Of a stretch of DNA of 9,733 bases, positions 1 to 6,188 are shown piece after piece (the first letter of the stretch is position 1; each line of letters starts with the position of its first letter). Under the pieces are notes generated by a model, which was given only the letters and a program-made list of their open reading frames with translations, made no database searches and was not told the origin of the DNA. Made by a program: the position numbers and the translations under genes. Source of the stretch: Olsenella sp. (lineage in GTDB: Bacteria > Actinomycetota > Coriobacteriia > Coriobacteriales > Atopobiaceae); contig SUUD01000055.1 of assembly GCA_015062715.1 (NCBI GenBank), positions 1-9,733 of the forward strand, in the 5' to 3' direction.

Positions 1-86
1 AGTCCGGCGAGGCCGCCGTGGGCGACATCGTCACCTGCGAGATCGTGGACTCCTTCTGCTACGAGCTCGTCGGTGCTATCGTGTAG
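1..86 (+). CDS. rimO: Ribosomal protein S12 methylthiotransferase RimO, C-terminal end only
   Basis: Only the last 27 codons are present, read in frame 3 and ending in TAG at 84-86. The tail (SGEAAVGDIVTCEIVDSFCYELVGAIV) has the beta-strand pattern of a TRAM domain, with GDIVTCEIVDS and a closing YELVGAIV. This resembles RimO endings of the type 'GDFVxVxItdaxdYDLVGxiv'. RimO is a radical-SAM enzyme that methylthiolates an aspartate of ribosomal protein S12. The call rests on this short tail plus position directly before pgsA, where rimO is often found. MiaB is the main alternative, but a complete miaB lies further along. The RimO catalytic domains are outside the window. Confidence 0.7.
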   Translation, partial: SGEAAVGDIVTCEIVDSFCYELVGAIV

Positions 87-117
87 CCGTTCGCACCATC
101 GAGAGGGGAGCCGTGCC

Positions 118-717
118 TTGAAGGTCACCGAGTCGTCGCAGTGGACGGCAGCCAACATCGTCACCTGCATTCGCGTCCTGTTCGTCCCCATCTGGCTGAT
201 GGCCGCCGAGGGGGCGGCCACGTCCCTCGTGACGGGTGCCTTCTCGCTCTCGAGCCTCGCGGTCGCCCTGCTGTTCGTCGTGCTCTCGCTCACCGACTCC
301 ATCGACGGCTACCTCGCGCGCAGCCGCAACGAGGTCACCACCTTTGGCAAGTTCCTCGACCCCATCGCCGACAAGCTCGTGGTCATCACGGGCCTGCTCT
401 ACCTCCTCGAGCAGGGCCTGGTCCCCACGTGGGCCCTCGTCGTCGTGATCGCGCGCGAGTTCCTTGTCTCTGGGCTGCGCATGCTCGTCGCCACGAGTGG
501 CACGGTCATCGCGGCGTCGAACCTCGGCAAGCTCAAGACGGCCACCACCATGGCGGCCATCACGGGCCTCCTGCTCGTGCTGGCGTTTCCCGAGGGCGCC
601 TTTGCCGCTGGCCTGCGCTCGCTCTCGAACCTGTGCCTCTATGCCGCGGTGATTCTCACGGCATGGTCGGGCATCGACTACTTCGTCAAGTCCAAGGACG
701 CCATCTTCTCCGAGTAG
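118..717 (+). CDS. pgsA: CDP-diacylglycerol--glycerol-3-phosphate 3-phosphatidyltransferase
   Basis: This is a 199-residue integral membrane enzyme that joins CDP-diacylglycerol and glycerol-3-phosphate to give phosphatidylglycerophosphate, the committed step to phosphatidylglycerol and cardiolipin. The full CDP-alcohol phosphatidyltransferase signature D-x2-D-G-x2-A-R-x8-G-x3-D-x3-D is visible: D60, D63-G64, A67-R68, G77, D81, D85. Several hydrophobic helices surround it (about residues 12-30, 44-60, 85-100, 103-120, 140-158 and 170-190). I chose TTG at 118 because GAGAGGGGAG lies at 101-110 with a 7-base gap and because the protein then begins 'KVTESSQWTAANIVTCIRV', normal for PgsA. An upstream GTG at 73 would overlap rimO and has no such site. 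It is probably cotranscribed with rimO and pncC. Pgs-family paralogues with other head groups are possible, but the neighbourhood favours PgsA. Confidence 0.9.
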   Translation: MKVTESSQWTAANIVTCIRVLFVPIWLMAAEGAATSLVTGAFSLSSLAVALLFVVLSLTDSIDGYLARSRNEVTTFGKFLDPIADKLVVITGLLYLLEQGLVPTWALVVVIAREFLVSGLRMLVATSGTVIAASNLGKLKTATTMAAITGLLLVLAFPEGAFAAGLRSLSNLCLYAAVILTAWSGIDYFVKSKDAIFSE

Positions 718-736
718 GTGTCCCACGGGAGGCCCC

Positions 737-1264
737 ATGACCGACACGATCATCCCCGACGAGCTCTCGGACTCCCTGGCGCGCGAGAGCCGCTCCGTCA
801 TCGAACTCGCCTGTGAGCGCGGCGTCACCATCGGGACGGCCGAGTCGTGCACGGGCGGCCTCATCTCTGCAAGCCTCACCGCCATACCCGGGTCCTCGAC
901 ACCGGTGATGGGCGGCGTCACGAGCTACGCCTGCTCGGTCAAGCGCGACGTGCTCGGGGTGAGCCAGGAGACCCTCGACGCGGTCGGGGCCGTCTCGTCC
1001 GAGTGCGCGCGGCAGATGGCCGAGGGAGCCCGCAGGGTGCTTGCCTGCGATGTCGCCGTCTCGGTCACGGGCATCGCGGGACCTGGCGGCGCCGTCCCCG
1101 GCAAGCCGGTCGGCACAGTCTGGTTCGGGATCGCCTCTCCTGCGGGCGCGCGGACCGAGCGCATGGTGTTCCCCGGCTCGCGGGCCGAGGTTCGTGGCCA
1201 GACCGTGCTCCATGCCCTGGGCCTGCTCCGTGAGGGAATCATGGAGTGTGGCGACGTCGCATAA
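737..1264 (+). CDS. pncC: Nicotinamide-nucleotide amidohydrolase PncC (CinA C-terminal domain, stand-alone)
   Basis: The 175-residue protein matches the C-terminal domain of CinA, which deamidates nicotinamide mononucleotide to nicotinate mononucleotide and so recycles pyridine nucleotide released, for example, by NAD-dependent DNA ligase. Visible motifs are AESCTGG (35-41, with the active-site serine of the family at S37), GGVTSYACSVKRDVLGV (59-75, with Y64 and K69), and TGIAGPGGAVPGKPVGTVW (111-129). The N-terminal molybdopterin-binding-like (COG1058) domain of full CinA, about 250 residues in Bacillus, is absent, so pncC is a better symbol than cinA. GGGAGG at 727-732 sits 4 bases before the ATG. 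The 19-base gap to pgsA suggests one transcript. It lies just before recA, as cinA does in many bacteria, but recA has its own promoter. Confidence 0.9.
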   Translation: MTDTIIPDELSDSLARESRSVIELACERGVTIGTAESCTGGLISASLTAIPGSSTPVMGGVTSYACSVKRDVLGVSQETLDAVGAVSSECARQMAEGARRVLACDVAVSVTGIAGPGGAVPGKPVGTVWFGIASPAGARTERMVFPGSRAEVRGQTVLHALGLLREGIMECGDVA

Positions 1265-1415
1265 GGGCGTACTGGTTGCCCATCGCATCCGCTGCGGCAG
1301 CTGACGTGGCAGGTGGGAGTCCGTGTGGTCGCTCCGCGTCGCCGCGCTTGCTTGAATCTGGTCAGACCGGTGCTTGGAATTTGTTGGATTGCCCCCGCTA
1401 CGATGGGCGTGGGTA

Positions 1416-1444
1416 TTGACCACGAACGGGTGTTCGATTACCCT
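1416..1444 (+). promoter_or_regulatory. recA promoter (sigma-70 type)
   Basis: A -35 box TTGACC (1416-1421) is followed after exactly 17 bases by TACCCT (1439-1444), which keeps the key T-A-----T positions of a -10 box. Transcription would begin near 1451, giving a leader of about 25 bases. This places the upstream in-frame ATG at 1446 before or at the RNA start and supports 1476 as the recA start. The LexA box lies entirely within the spacer. A weaker TTGAAT (1352-1357)/TGGAAT (1375-1380) pair lies upstream and may be chance. Confidence 0.7.
1423..1436 (+). promoter_or_regulatory. LexA (SOS) operator of recA
   Basis: CGAACGGGTGTTCG is a perfect CGAAC-N4-GTTCG dyad, the LexA box of Bacillota and Actinomycetota (DinR/Cheo box). 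It sits between the -35 and -10 elements of the recA promoter, so a bound LexA dimer would directly block RNA polymerase. This predicts DNA-damage induction of recA and, by cotranscription, recX. No second CGAAC-N4-GTTCG was noticed elsewhere in the window. Confidence 0.9.
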
Positions 1445-1475
1445 TATGGAGAACGAACGTCAGAAGGGGAGCGTC

Positions 1476-2561
1476 ATGGCTAAGAGCAAGAACGTCTCGA
1501 GGGAGATCAAGCCTAAGACCTACGGCGAGGACCGCGAGCAGGTCATCGAGACGACCACGAAGGAGATCGAGAAGCGCTTTGGCAAGGGCGCCATCATGCG
1601 CTTTGGCGATGACGGCCCCAGCATCGAGGTGGAGGCCATCCCCACCGGCTCGGTCGCGCTTGACGCGGCCCTGGGCATCGGTGGCGTCCCCCGTGGGCGC
1701 ATCATCGAGATCTACGGTCCCGAGTCCTCGGGCAAGACCACGCTCTCCCTCGAGATCCTCGCCGAGGCGCAGGCGCTCGGCGGCGTCGTCGCCTTCATCG
1801 ACGCCGAGCATGCCCTCGACCCGGGCTACGCCGCCCGCATCGGCGTCGACATCGACGAGGTGCTCATCTCCCAGCCCGACACCGGCGAGCAGGCGCTGGA
1901 GATCTGCGACATGCTGGTGCGCTCTGGTGCCATCGACGTGGTCGTCATCGACTCGGTGGCGGCCCTCGTCCCCCGTGCCGAGATCGAGGGCGAGATCGGC
2001 GACACCACGGTGGGCCTCCAGGCGCGCCTCATGAGCCAGGCCCTGCGCAAGCTCGCCGGCTCGCTCGCCAAGTCGAACACCACCTGCATCTTCATCAACC
2101 AGCTCCGCGAGAAGATTGGCGTCATGTTCGGCAACCCCGAGACCACCCCCGGCGGCCGCGCGCTCAAGTTCTTCTCGTCCGTGCGCATGGACATCCGCCG
2201 CATCGACAACATCAAGGAGGGCGGCGAGGTCATCGGCAGCCGCGTCCGCGTCAAGATCGTCAAGAACAAGGTCGCGCCCCCGTTCAAGCAGGCCGAGTTC
2301 GACATCATGTACGGCTCGGGCATCTCCAAGGAGGGGTCCATCCTCGACATGGCCGTCGACTTCGACATCGTCAACAAGTCCGGCGCCTGGTACACCTATG
2401 GCACCGAGCGCCTTGGCCAGGGTCGCGAGGCTGCCAAGGAGTTCTTGCGCTCCAACCCCGACCTCTGCCAGAAGATCGAGGGCGAGGTGCGTGTCGCCTG
2501 TGGGCTCGAGCTGGGTGACGAGCGCGTCGGTGCCCCCGTCGAGCTTCCCGAAGAGGTCTAA
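1476..2561 (+). CDS. recA: Recombinase RecA
   Basis: RecA polymerises on single-stranded DNA, drives strand exchange and acts as coprotease for LexA self-cleavage. The 361-residue product has Walker A GPESSGKT (81-88), catalytic E111 in FIDAEHALDP, Walker B VVVIDS (155-160), and loop L2 GVMFGNPETTPGGRALKFF (215-233). Numbering runs 15 ahead of E. coli because of a short lysine-rich N-terminal extension. The C-terminal domain ends in the usual acidic tail (ELPEEV). I chose ATG 1476 because AGAAGGGGAG lies at 1462-1471. The longer open frame from 1374, including ATG 1446, would begin inside the promoter. recX follows after 15 bases. Confidence 0.98.
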   Translation: MAKSKNVSREIKPKTYGEDREQVIETTTKEIEKRFGKGAIMRFGDDGPSIEVEAIPTGSVALDAALGIGGVPRGRIIEIYGPESSGKTTLSLEILAEAQALGGVVAFIDAEHALDPGYAARIGVDIDEVLISQPDTGEQALEICDMLVRSGAIDVVVIDSVAALVPRAEIEGEIGDTTVGLQARLMSQALRKLAGSLAKSNTTCIFINQLREKIGVMFGNPETTPGGRALKFFSSVRMDIRRIDNIKEGGEVIGSRVRVKIVKNKVAPPFKQAEFDIMYGSGISKEGSILDMAVDFDIVNKSGAWYTYGTERLGQGREAAKEFLRSNPDLCQKIEGEVRVACGLELGDERVGAPVELPEEV

Positions 2562-2576
2562 GGTCGCACGCCCACC

Positions 2577-3245
2577 ATGTCTGTCGATTGGATGATCGAG
2601 CTTCCCGAGCGTGACAAGGTCGCGCTCGGGGGGCGTCGCCCCAAGGGGACGCTCGTCATCGTTGGGGAGGAGGGCGCGGAGCGCATGTCCGCTCCTGTGG
2701 CTGCCCTCAAGGCTCTCGACAAGCGTCTCGAGGGCCTGCCCGAACCCCCGGCTTCGCGGGCGGAGCTCCTCTTCCACCTCCGTACCGTCTCCGAGGAGTG
2801 CGCCATGGCCCGTGTCGCTCGCCTCGTGGAGCGACGCGACTACTCGCGCAAGGAGGTTGCGGACAAGCTTGCTGAGGACGGCTATTCCCACTCCTGCATC
2901 GACCGCGTCGTGGAGCGCGCCTGTTCCTGCCGCCTTGTCGACGACGCGCGCTTTGCCGACGTCTTCATCCGCACCAAGGTGTACGCGGGATGGGGCGCGG
3001 CGCGCATTGCGCGCGAGCTTGCCAGGCGGGGAGTGGACGTCGCCTCGGTGGAGGGGTGGCCTCACGAGTACCTCGTCCTCGAAGACGAGGCGGACCGTGC
3101 CTACGAGCTCGTCTCGATGCGCAGGGTTCCCGCGAAGAACGCCTATGCCAAGTTCGTTCGCTTCCTTGCCGCGCGTGGCTTCTCTCTTGGGGATGCGACG
3201 CGTGCCGTCTCGCGCTATCTTGCCGAGCAGGAGGGCGAGGAGTAG
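2577..3245 (+). CDS. recX: Regulatory protein RecX
   Basis: RecX binds RecA filaments and limits their growth and activity. In this 222-residue protein the RecX core begins near residue 73 and shows the repeated three-helix modules: ARVARLVERRDYSRKEVADKLAEDGYS (about 77-104), then CRLVDDARFADVFIRTKVYAGWGAARIARELARRGVD (about 118-154, with the typical 'LxDDxxFAxxfixxk' string), then a third module ending AKFVRFLAARGFSLGDATRAVSRYLAE. The first 70 or so residues are extra relative to a minimal RecX and match nothing I recognise. ATG 2577 has only a weak, distant TAAGG (2559-2563), partly formed by the recA stop codon, so translation may be coupled to recA. ATG 2592 is an alternative start. Cotranscription puts it under the recA LexA box. 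Confidence 0.88.
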   Translation: MSVDWMIELPERDKVALGGRRPKGTLVIVGEEGAERMSAPVAALKALDKRLEGLPEPPASRAELLFHLRTVSEECAMARVARLVERRDYSRKEVADKLAEDGYSHSCIDRVVERACSCRLVDDARFADVFIRTKVYAGWGAARIARELARRGVDVASVEGWPHEYLVLEDEADRAYELVSMRRVPAKNAYAKFVRFLAARGFSLGDATRAVSRYLAEQEGEE

Positions 3246-3257
3246 GTTCGTCCCGCA

Positions 3258-3267
3258 TTGCATGCAA
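3258..3267. repeat. 10-bp perfect palindrome
   Basis: TTGCATGCAA is self-complementary and directly abuts the larger dyad at 3268-3289. It lies 13 bases after the recX stop. It could be half of a composite operator, or coincidence. No T-run follows it. Confidence 0.4.
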
Positions 3268-3289
3268 CACGAATAACGTTTTATTCGTG
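3268..3289. repeat. 22-bp inverted repeat, candidate operator
   Basis: CACGAATAA and TTATTCGTG are perfect 9-base inverted arms around a CGTT centre. The arms are AT-rich in a GC-rich chromosome, and neither side is followed by a T-run, so it is a poor intrinsic terminator. Its centre lies about 85 bases upstream of the predicted rny transcription start, a position that suits an activator or a looping repressor. No specific regulator family can be named from the sequence. A weak transcript-stabilising hairpin at the recX 3' end is the alternative. Confidence 0.5.
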
Positions 3290-3328
3290 AAGCGAGCAAA
3301 ACAGGCTGCTAACGTGCGATTCATTTGT

Positions 3329-3357
3329 TTGACAGGGAGAACTCCAATACATACGAT
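3329..3357 (+). promoter_or_regulatory. rny promoter (sigma-70 type)
   Basis: TTGACA (3329-3334), a perfect -35 consensus, is followed after exactly 17 bases by TACGAT (3352-3357), which matches four of six -10 positions. The predicted start is near 3364, about 187 bases before the rny ATG. It lies in the most AT-rich stretch of the window. It is the only convincing promoter between recX and rny. Confidence 0.75.
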
Positions 3358-3363
3358 TGATTT

Positions 3364-3550
3364 GTCATTTGAGTTATCCCCGTCTGCCATGCGGCCGACG
3401 TCTTCTTTTTTCTGCGTTGTCCCATCCCATCGCCAGGGGGCCTCCTCCTGGCGGCAGTGCGGCCACTCAGATGGCGGGTTCCGTCCCGGCTTGCAGCCGG
3501 GCGGTCTCCAGAACTGACACACTCGCATCGCACTTCATTAGGAGCCGCAC
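3364..3550 (+). promoter_or_regulatory. Long structured 5' leader of rny
   Basis: If transcription starts at the promoter ending at 3357, rny carries a leader of about 187 bases. In order it can form the terminator-like hairpin at 3381-3400 plus T-run; a 10-bp stem with a 3-base loop at 3431-3453 (arms CGCCAGGGGG and CCTCCTGGCG, one G-U pair); a small AGTG/CACT hairpin at 3456-3467; and CCCGGC-TTGCA-GCCGGG at 3485-3501, bracketed by GGTTC (3478-3482) and GAACT (3511-3515), which can pair with one G-U. None matches a riboswitch, T-box or tRNA that I recognise. The last hairpin ends before the ribosome binding site TTAGGAG (3538-3544), leaving it exposed. Leader-mediated autoregulation of a ribonuclease is an inference from known cases such as rne and pnp. 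Confidence 0.5.
3381..3411 (+). terminator. Intrinsic terminator, possible attenuator in the rny leader
   Basis: CGTC-T-GCC, loop ATGC, then GGC-C-GACG forms a stem of seven pairs with one T/C mismatch (3381-3400). It is followed immediately by TCTTCTTTTTT, with six T at 3406-3411. It reads on the + strand. It could end the recA-recX transcript, but it lies only about 17 bases downstream of the predicted rny start, so rny transcripts would also have to read through it. No promoter was seen between it and the rny gene. Partial termination, or attenuation by a factor, is therefore inferred. Confidence 0.6.
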
Positions 3551-5110
3551 ATGAACACTACCGCAATCATCGCAGGCATTGTCTGCCTGGTCATCGGGGC
3601 TGCCGTCGCATCGCTGCTCGCGCGCATGAAGGGTTCTTCCATGCTTGCCGACGCCCAGGCCAAGGTGGACGAGGCGTCCGCCCAGGCCATCAGGATCGAG
3701 GAGGAGGCCCGCCGCAACGCCGAGAGCGCCAAGAAGGAGGCCGTCCTCGAGGCAAAGGAGGAGATCCTCCAGCTCAAGCAGGCCTCCGAGGCCGAGGAGA
3801 AGCAGCGCAAGAGCGAGCTGCGCTCCCTTGAGTCGCGCATCATGCAGCGCGAGGAGTCCCTCGACCACCGCAACGAGAGCCTTGACAAGCGCGAGCACCA
3901 GCTCTCGAGCCTCCAGGGACAGCTCGACCGCCAGCGCGCCGACCTCAACGAGGTCATGGAGCGCCAGACCACCGAGCTCGAGCGCATCTCCGCGCTCACC
4001 CGCGAGGACGCCCACCGCGAGCTGCTCGACCGCGTGCGCCAGGACACCATCAAGGAGGAGGCGCAGATTCTGCGCGAGTCCGACCAGCGCGTTCGCGCCG
4101 AGGCGTCCAAGAACGCCCGCGAGATCCTCTCGCTGGCCATCCAGCGCTGCGCCGCAGACCACGTCGGCGAGATCACGGTGACCTCGGTCCACATCCCCTC
4201 CGATGACCTCAAGGGCCGCATCATCGGCCGCGAGGGTCGCAACATCCGCACGTTCGAGCAGGTCTCGGGCGTCTCTCTGGTCATTGACGACACCCCCGAG
4301 ACGGTCGTGCTCTCGAGCTTCGACCCCGTCCGTCGCGAGACCGCCCGCGTCGCGCTCGAGAACCTCATCGCCGACGGCCGCATCCACCCCGCACGCATCG
4401 AGGAGATGTACAAGAAGGCCGAGGAGCTCGTGCAGCAGCGCGTCCAGGAGGCAGGCGAGCAGGCCGCCTTCGACGCCGGCATCCACGACCTGCACCCCGA
4501 GATCGTCAAGACCCTCGGCGCGCTGCGGTATCGCACCTCCTTCGGCCAGAACGTCCTGCAGCACTCGCGCGAGGTCTCGGAGCTCTGCGGCGTGATGGCC
4601 TCCGAGCTTGGCGTCGACATCGCCAAGGCCAAGCGCGCCGGCCTCCTGCACGACCTCGGCAAGGCCATCGACCACGAGTTCGAGGGGCCGCATGCCGTCC
4701 TCGGTGCCGACCTTGCTCGTCGCTATGGCGAGCGCCCTGAGATCGTCCATGCCATCGAGGCCCACCATGCCGACGTCGAGCCCAACACCGTCCTGGACGT
4801 CCTGGTCCAGGCCGCCGACGCCGTGTCCGCCGCGCGTCCGGGAGCTCGTCGCGAGTCCGCCGAGTCCTACATCAAGCGCCTCGAGAAGCTCGAGGAGATC
4901 TCCAACTCCCACGAGGGCGTCGAGCGCACCTACGCCATGCAGGCGGGTCGCGAGCTCCACGTCATGGTCGAGCCCGAGAAGATCTCGGACGCCGAGGCCA
5001 CGGTCCTCGCCCACGACATCGCCAAGCAGATCGAGGACGAGATGGACTACCCCGGACAGGTCCGCGTCGTCGTGATCCGCGAGTCCCGCGCCGTCGACAT
5101 CGCCAAGTAG
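3551..5110 (+). CDS. rny: Ribonuclease Y
   Basis: RNase Y is the membrane-anchored endoribonuclease that starts bulk mRNA decay in many Gram-positive bacteria. The 519-residue product has the full architecture: an N-terminal transmembrane helix (about 5-24), a long charged coiled coil (about 33-200, rich in E, K, R, A and Q), a KH RNA-binding domain with GRIIGREGRN (222-231), and an HD phosphohydrolase domain. Metal-binding residues of the HD domain are visible as H338 (NVLQHSREV), H367-D368 (GLLHDLGKA), H405-H406 and D423 (QAADAVSAARPGARRES). Length matches B. subtilis RNase Y (about 520). TTAGGAG at 3538-3544 lies 6 bases before the ATG. The next gene starts 7 bases after the stop. RNase Y is typical of Bacillota; most Actinomycetota use RNase E-type enzymes, so its presence here is a taxonomic clue. 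Confidence 0.97.
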   Translation: MNTTAIIAGIVCLVIGAAVASLLARMKGSSMLADAQAKVDEASAQAIRIEEEARRNAESAKKEAVLEAKEEILQLKQASEAEEKQRKSELRSLESRIMQREESLDHRNESLDKREHQLSSLQGQLDRQRADLNEVMERQTTELERISALTREDAHRELLDRVRQDTIKEEAQILRESDQRVRAEASKNAREILSLAIQRCAADHVGEITVTSVHIPSDDLKGRIIGREGRNIRTFEQVSGVSLVIDDTPETVVLSSFDPVRRETARVALENLIADGRIHPARIEEMYKKAEELVQQRVQEAGEQAAFDAGIHDLHPEIVKTLGALRYRTSFGQNVLQHSREVSELCGVMASELGVDIAKAKRAGLLHDLGKAIDHEFEGPHAVLGADLARRYGERPEIVHAIEAHHADVEPNTVLDVLVQAADAVSAARPGARRESAESYIKRLEKLEEISNSHEGVERTYAMQAGRELHVMVEPEKISDAEATVLAHDIAKQIEDEMDYPGQVRVVVIRESRAVDIAK

Positions 5111-5117
5111 CGCCTCC

Positions 5118-6188
5118 ATGGGGGACCTCACCGACTTCGTCGCCTCGGTGGCGCCCAAGGGCACGCTCCGCGTCGAGGAGAACCTCGGCGGCGGGTTCGT
5201 GCGGCTGCGGGTGGCCGAGGCCGAGCGTCGCCAGGCAAAGCATGACATCCGCTGCGTCGAGGACATCGTCGTCGAGATGCTGCGCAACTCTCGCGACGCA
5301 GGCGCGAGCATGGTCTTCGTAGCGACCACGCGCGAGGGGGACCAGCGCACTCTCGTCGTGCTCGATGATGGCTGCGGCATCCCCGAGGACATGCGCGAGC
5401 GGGTCTTCGAGGCGCGCGTGACCTCCAAGCTCGAGTCCATGCACATGGACCGCTGGGGCGTGCACGGGCGTGGCATGGCGCTCTTCTCGGTCATCGAGAA
5501 CGCCGAGGACGCCCGTGTCATGGACTCCGTCGAGGGAGGGGGTACCTCCATCCGCGTCCTTACCGACGCGACCAAGCTCGCCGAGAAGGCCGACCAGTCG
5601 ACGTGGCCGTCGATGGGGACAGACGACGACGGGCTGCAGGCGATAGCGCGCGGCCCCCACAACATCATCAGGACCTGCTGCGAGTTCGCCCTCGAGGAGC
5701 GCGGTCGCGTCGAGGTGTTCCTGGGCTCCCCGGCCGAGGTCGCTGCGACCATCCGCGCGCGTGTCCGCCCGCGCGTCAACCAGTCCGACCTGCTCTTCGT
5801 CGATGACCTCGCCGAGCTCCCCGTCCTCGAGCGGCTCTTTGCCGCCGGCGATGCCCCCGAGCTCCTCGCGCAGAGCGCCGCCCTTGGCCTCGACATGTCC
5901 GAGCGCACCGCGCACCGCATCCTCGCGGGGCAGGTCAAGCCCCAGAGGAGCGTCCTGTCGCGCCTCTCCCACCGTCCCGACGACCACGCCCCGCAGGAGG
6001 TCGACCTGCTCCGCGACCGCCGCGGCCTGCGCATCAGTGACGAGGACCTCGAGGACTTCTCCCGCGAGGCAGAGCGTGCCTTCGACGTCCTCGCCCAGCG
6101 CTACTACCTGACCCTCTCGTCGGAGCCGCGCGTCCGCTTCACGAGGAACCGCATCACGGTGACGTTCGACGTCGACAAGCAGGACTAG
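5118..6188 (+). CDS. GHKL-type ATP-binding protein of unknown function
   Basis: I do not recognise a named gene. The first 150 or so residues of this 356-residue protein form a GHKL (gyrase/Hsp90/histidine kinase/MutL) ATPase domain: N-box E53-x3-N57-x2-D60-A61, G1 box LDDGCGIP (82-89), a lid segment FEARVTSKLESMHMDRWGVHGRGMALFSV (97-125) with glycines at 114, 117 and 119, and a closing GGTSI (141-145). There is no His phosphorylation domain, receiver, sensor or membrane segment, so it is not a standard sensor kinase. A stretch at about 247-272 (ELLAQSAALGLDMSERTAHRILAGQV) could be helix-turn-helix. The end (320-352) is a helix followed by a beta pair. ATG 5118 is the first start in this frame and has no Shine-Dalgarno sequence, so translation is probably coupled to rny, whose stop is 7 bases upstream. 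It occupies the place of ymdB in B. subtilis. A MutL/Hsp90-like clamp or an anti-sigma-type kinase are the looser alternatives. Confidence 0.8.
   Translation: MGDLTDFVASVAPKGTLRVEENLGGGFVRLRVAEAERRQAKHDIRCVEDIVVEMLRNSRDAGASMVFVATTREGDQRTLVVLDDGCGIPEDMRERVFEARVTSKLESMHMDRWGVHGRGMALFSVIENAEDARVMDSVEGGGTSIRVLTDATKLAEKADQSTWPSMGTDDDGLQAIARGPHNIIRTCCEFALEERGRVEVFLGSPAEVAATIRARVRPRVNQSDLLFVDDLAELPVLERLFAAGDAPELLAQSAALGLDMSERTAHRILAGQVKPQRSVLSRLSHRPDDHAPQEVDLLRDRRGLRISDEDLEDFSREAERAFDVLAQRYYLTLSSEPRVRFTRNRITVTFDVDKQD

Noticed and set aside
1292..1302. GCTGCGGCAGC inverted repeat after pncC, considered as a terminator
   Set aside because: A one-base centre cannot form a stable hairpin at full stem length, and no T-run follows.
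1358..1370. CTGGTCAGACCGG dyad before recA, considered as a terminator or operator
   Set aside because: The arms are four clean base pairs around a single base, with no T-run. It is too short to call.
3071..3090. Seven-base inverted repeat CCTCGTC/GACGAGG inside recX
   Set aside because: It encodes an ordinary acidic stretch of RecX and looks incidental in GC-rich coding DNA.
1398..3299. 633-codon open frame on the minus strand across recA and recX
   Set aside because: It is a mirror frame of GC-rich coding DNA. The translation is a run of D, A, L, G, V and R without domain features, and recA and recX are certain on the other strand.
3478..3515. GGTTC...GAACT hairpin region considered as a tRNA or T-box
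   Set aside because: It lacks tRNA arms, an anticodon loop and the T-loop GGTTCRANYCC pattern, and shows no T-box AGGGTGGNACCGCG motif.
3389..3517. 42-codon open frame in the rny leader, considered as a leader peptide
   Set aside because: It has no ribosome binding site, starts inside the loop of the terminator hairpin, and has no regulatory codon run. The hairpins explain the sequence better.
3357..3554. 65-codon frame overlapping the rny start
   Set aside because: It starts within the -10 element of the rny promoter, has no Shine-Dalgarno and its product is not protein-like.
3467..6034. 855-codon open frame on the minus strand across rny and the GHKL gene
   Set aside because: It is antisense to two well-supported genes. 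Its product is low-complexity and rich in Ser, Arg, Leu and Gly, as expected from the mirror frame of G/C-ending codons. No family motif or plausible start site is seen.
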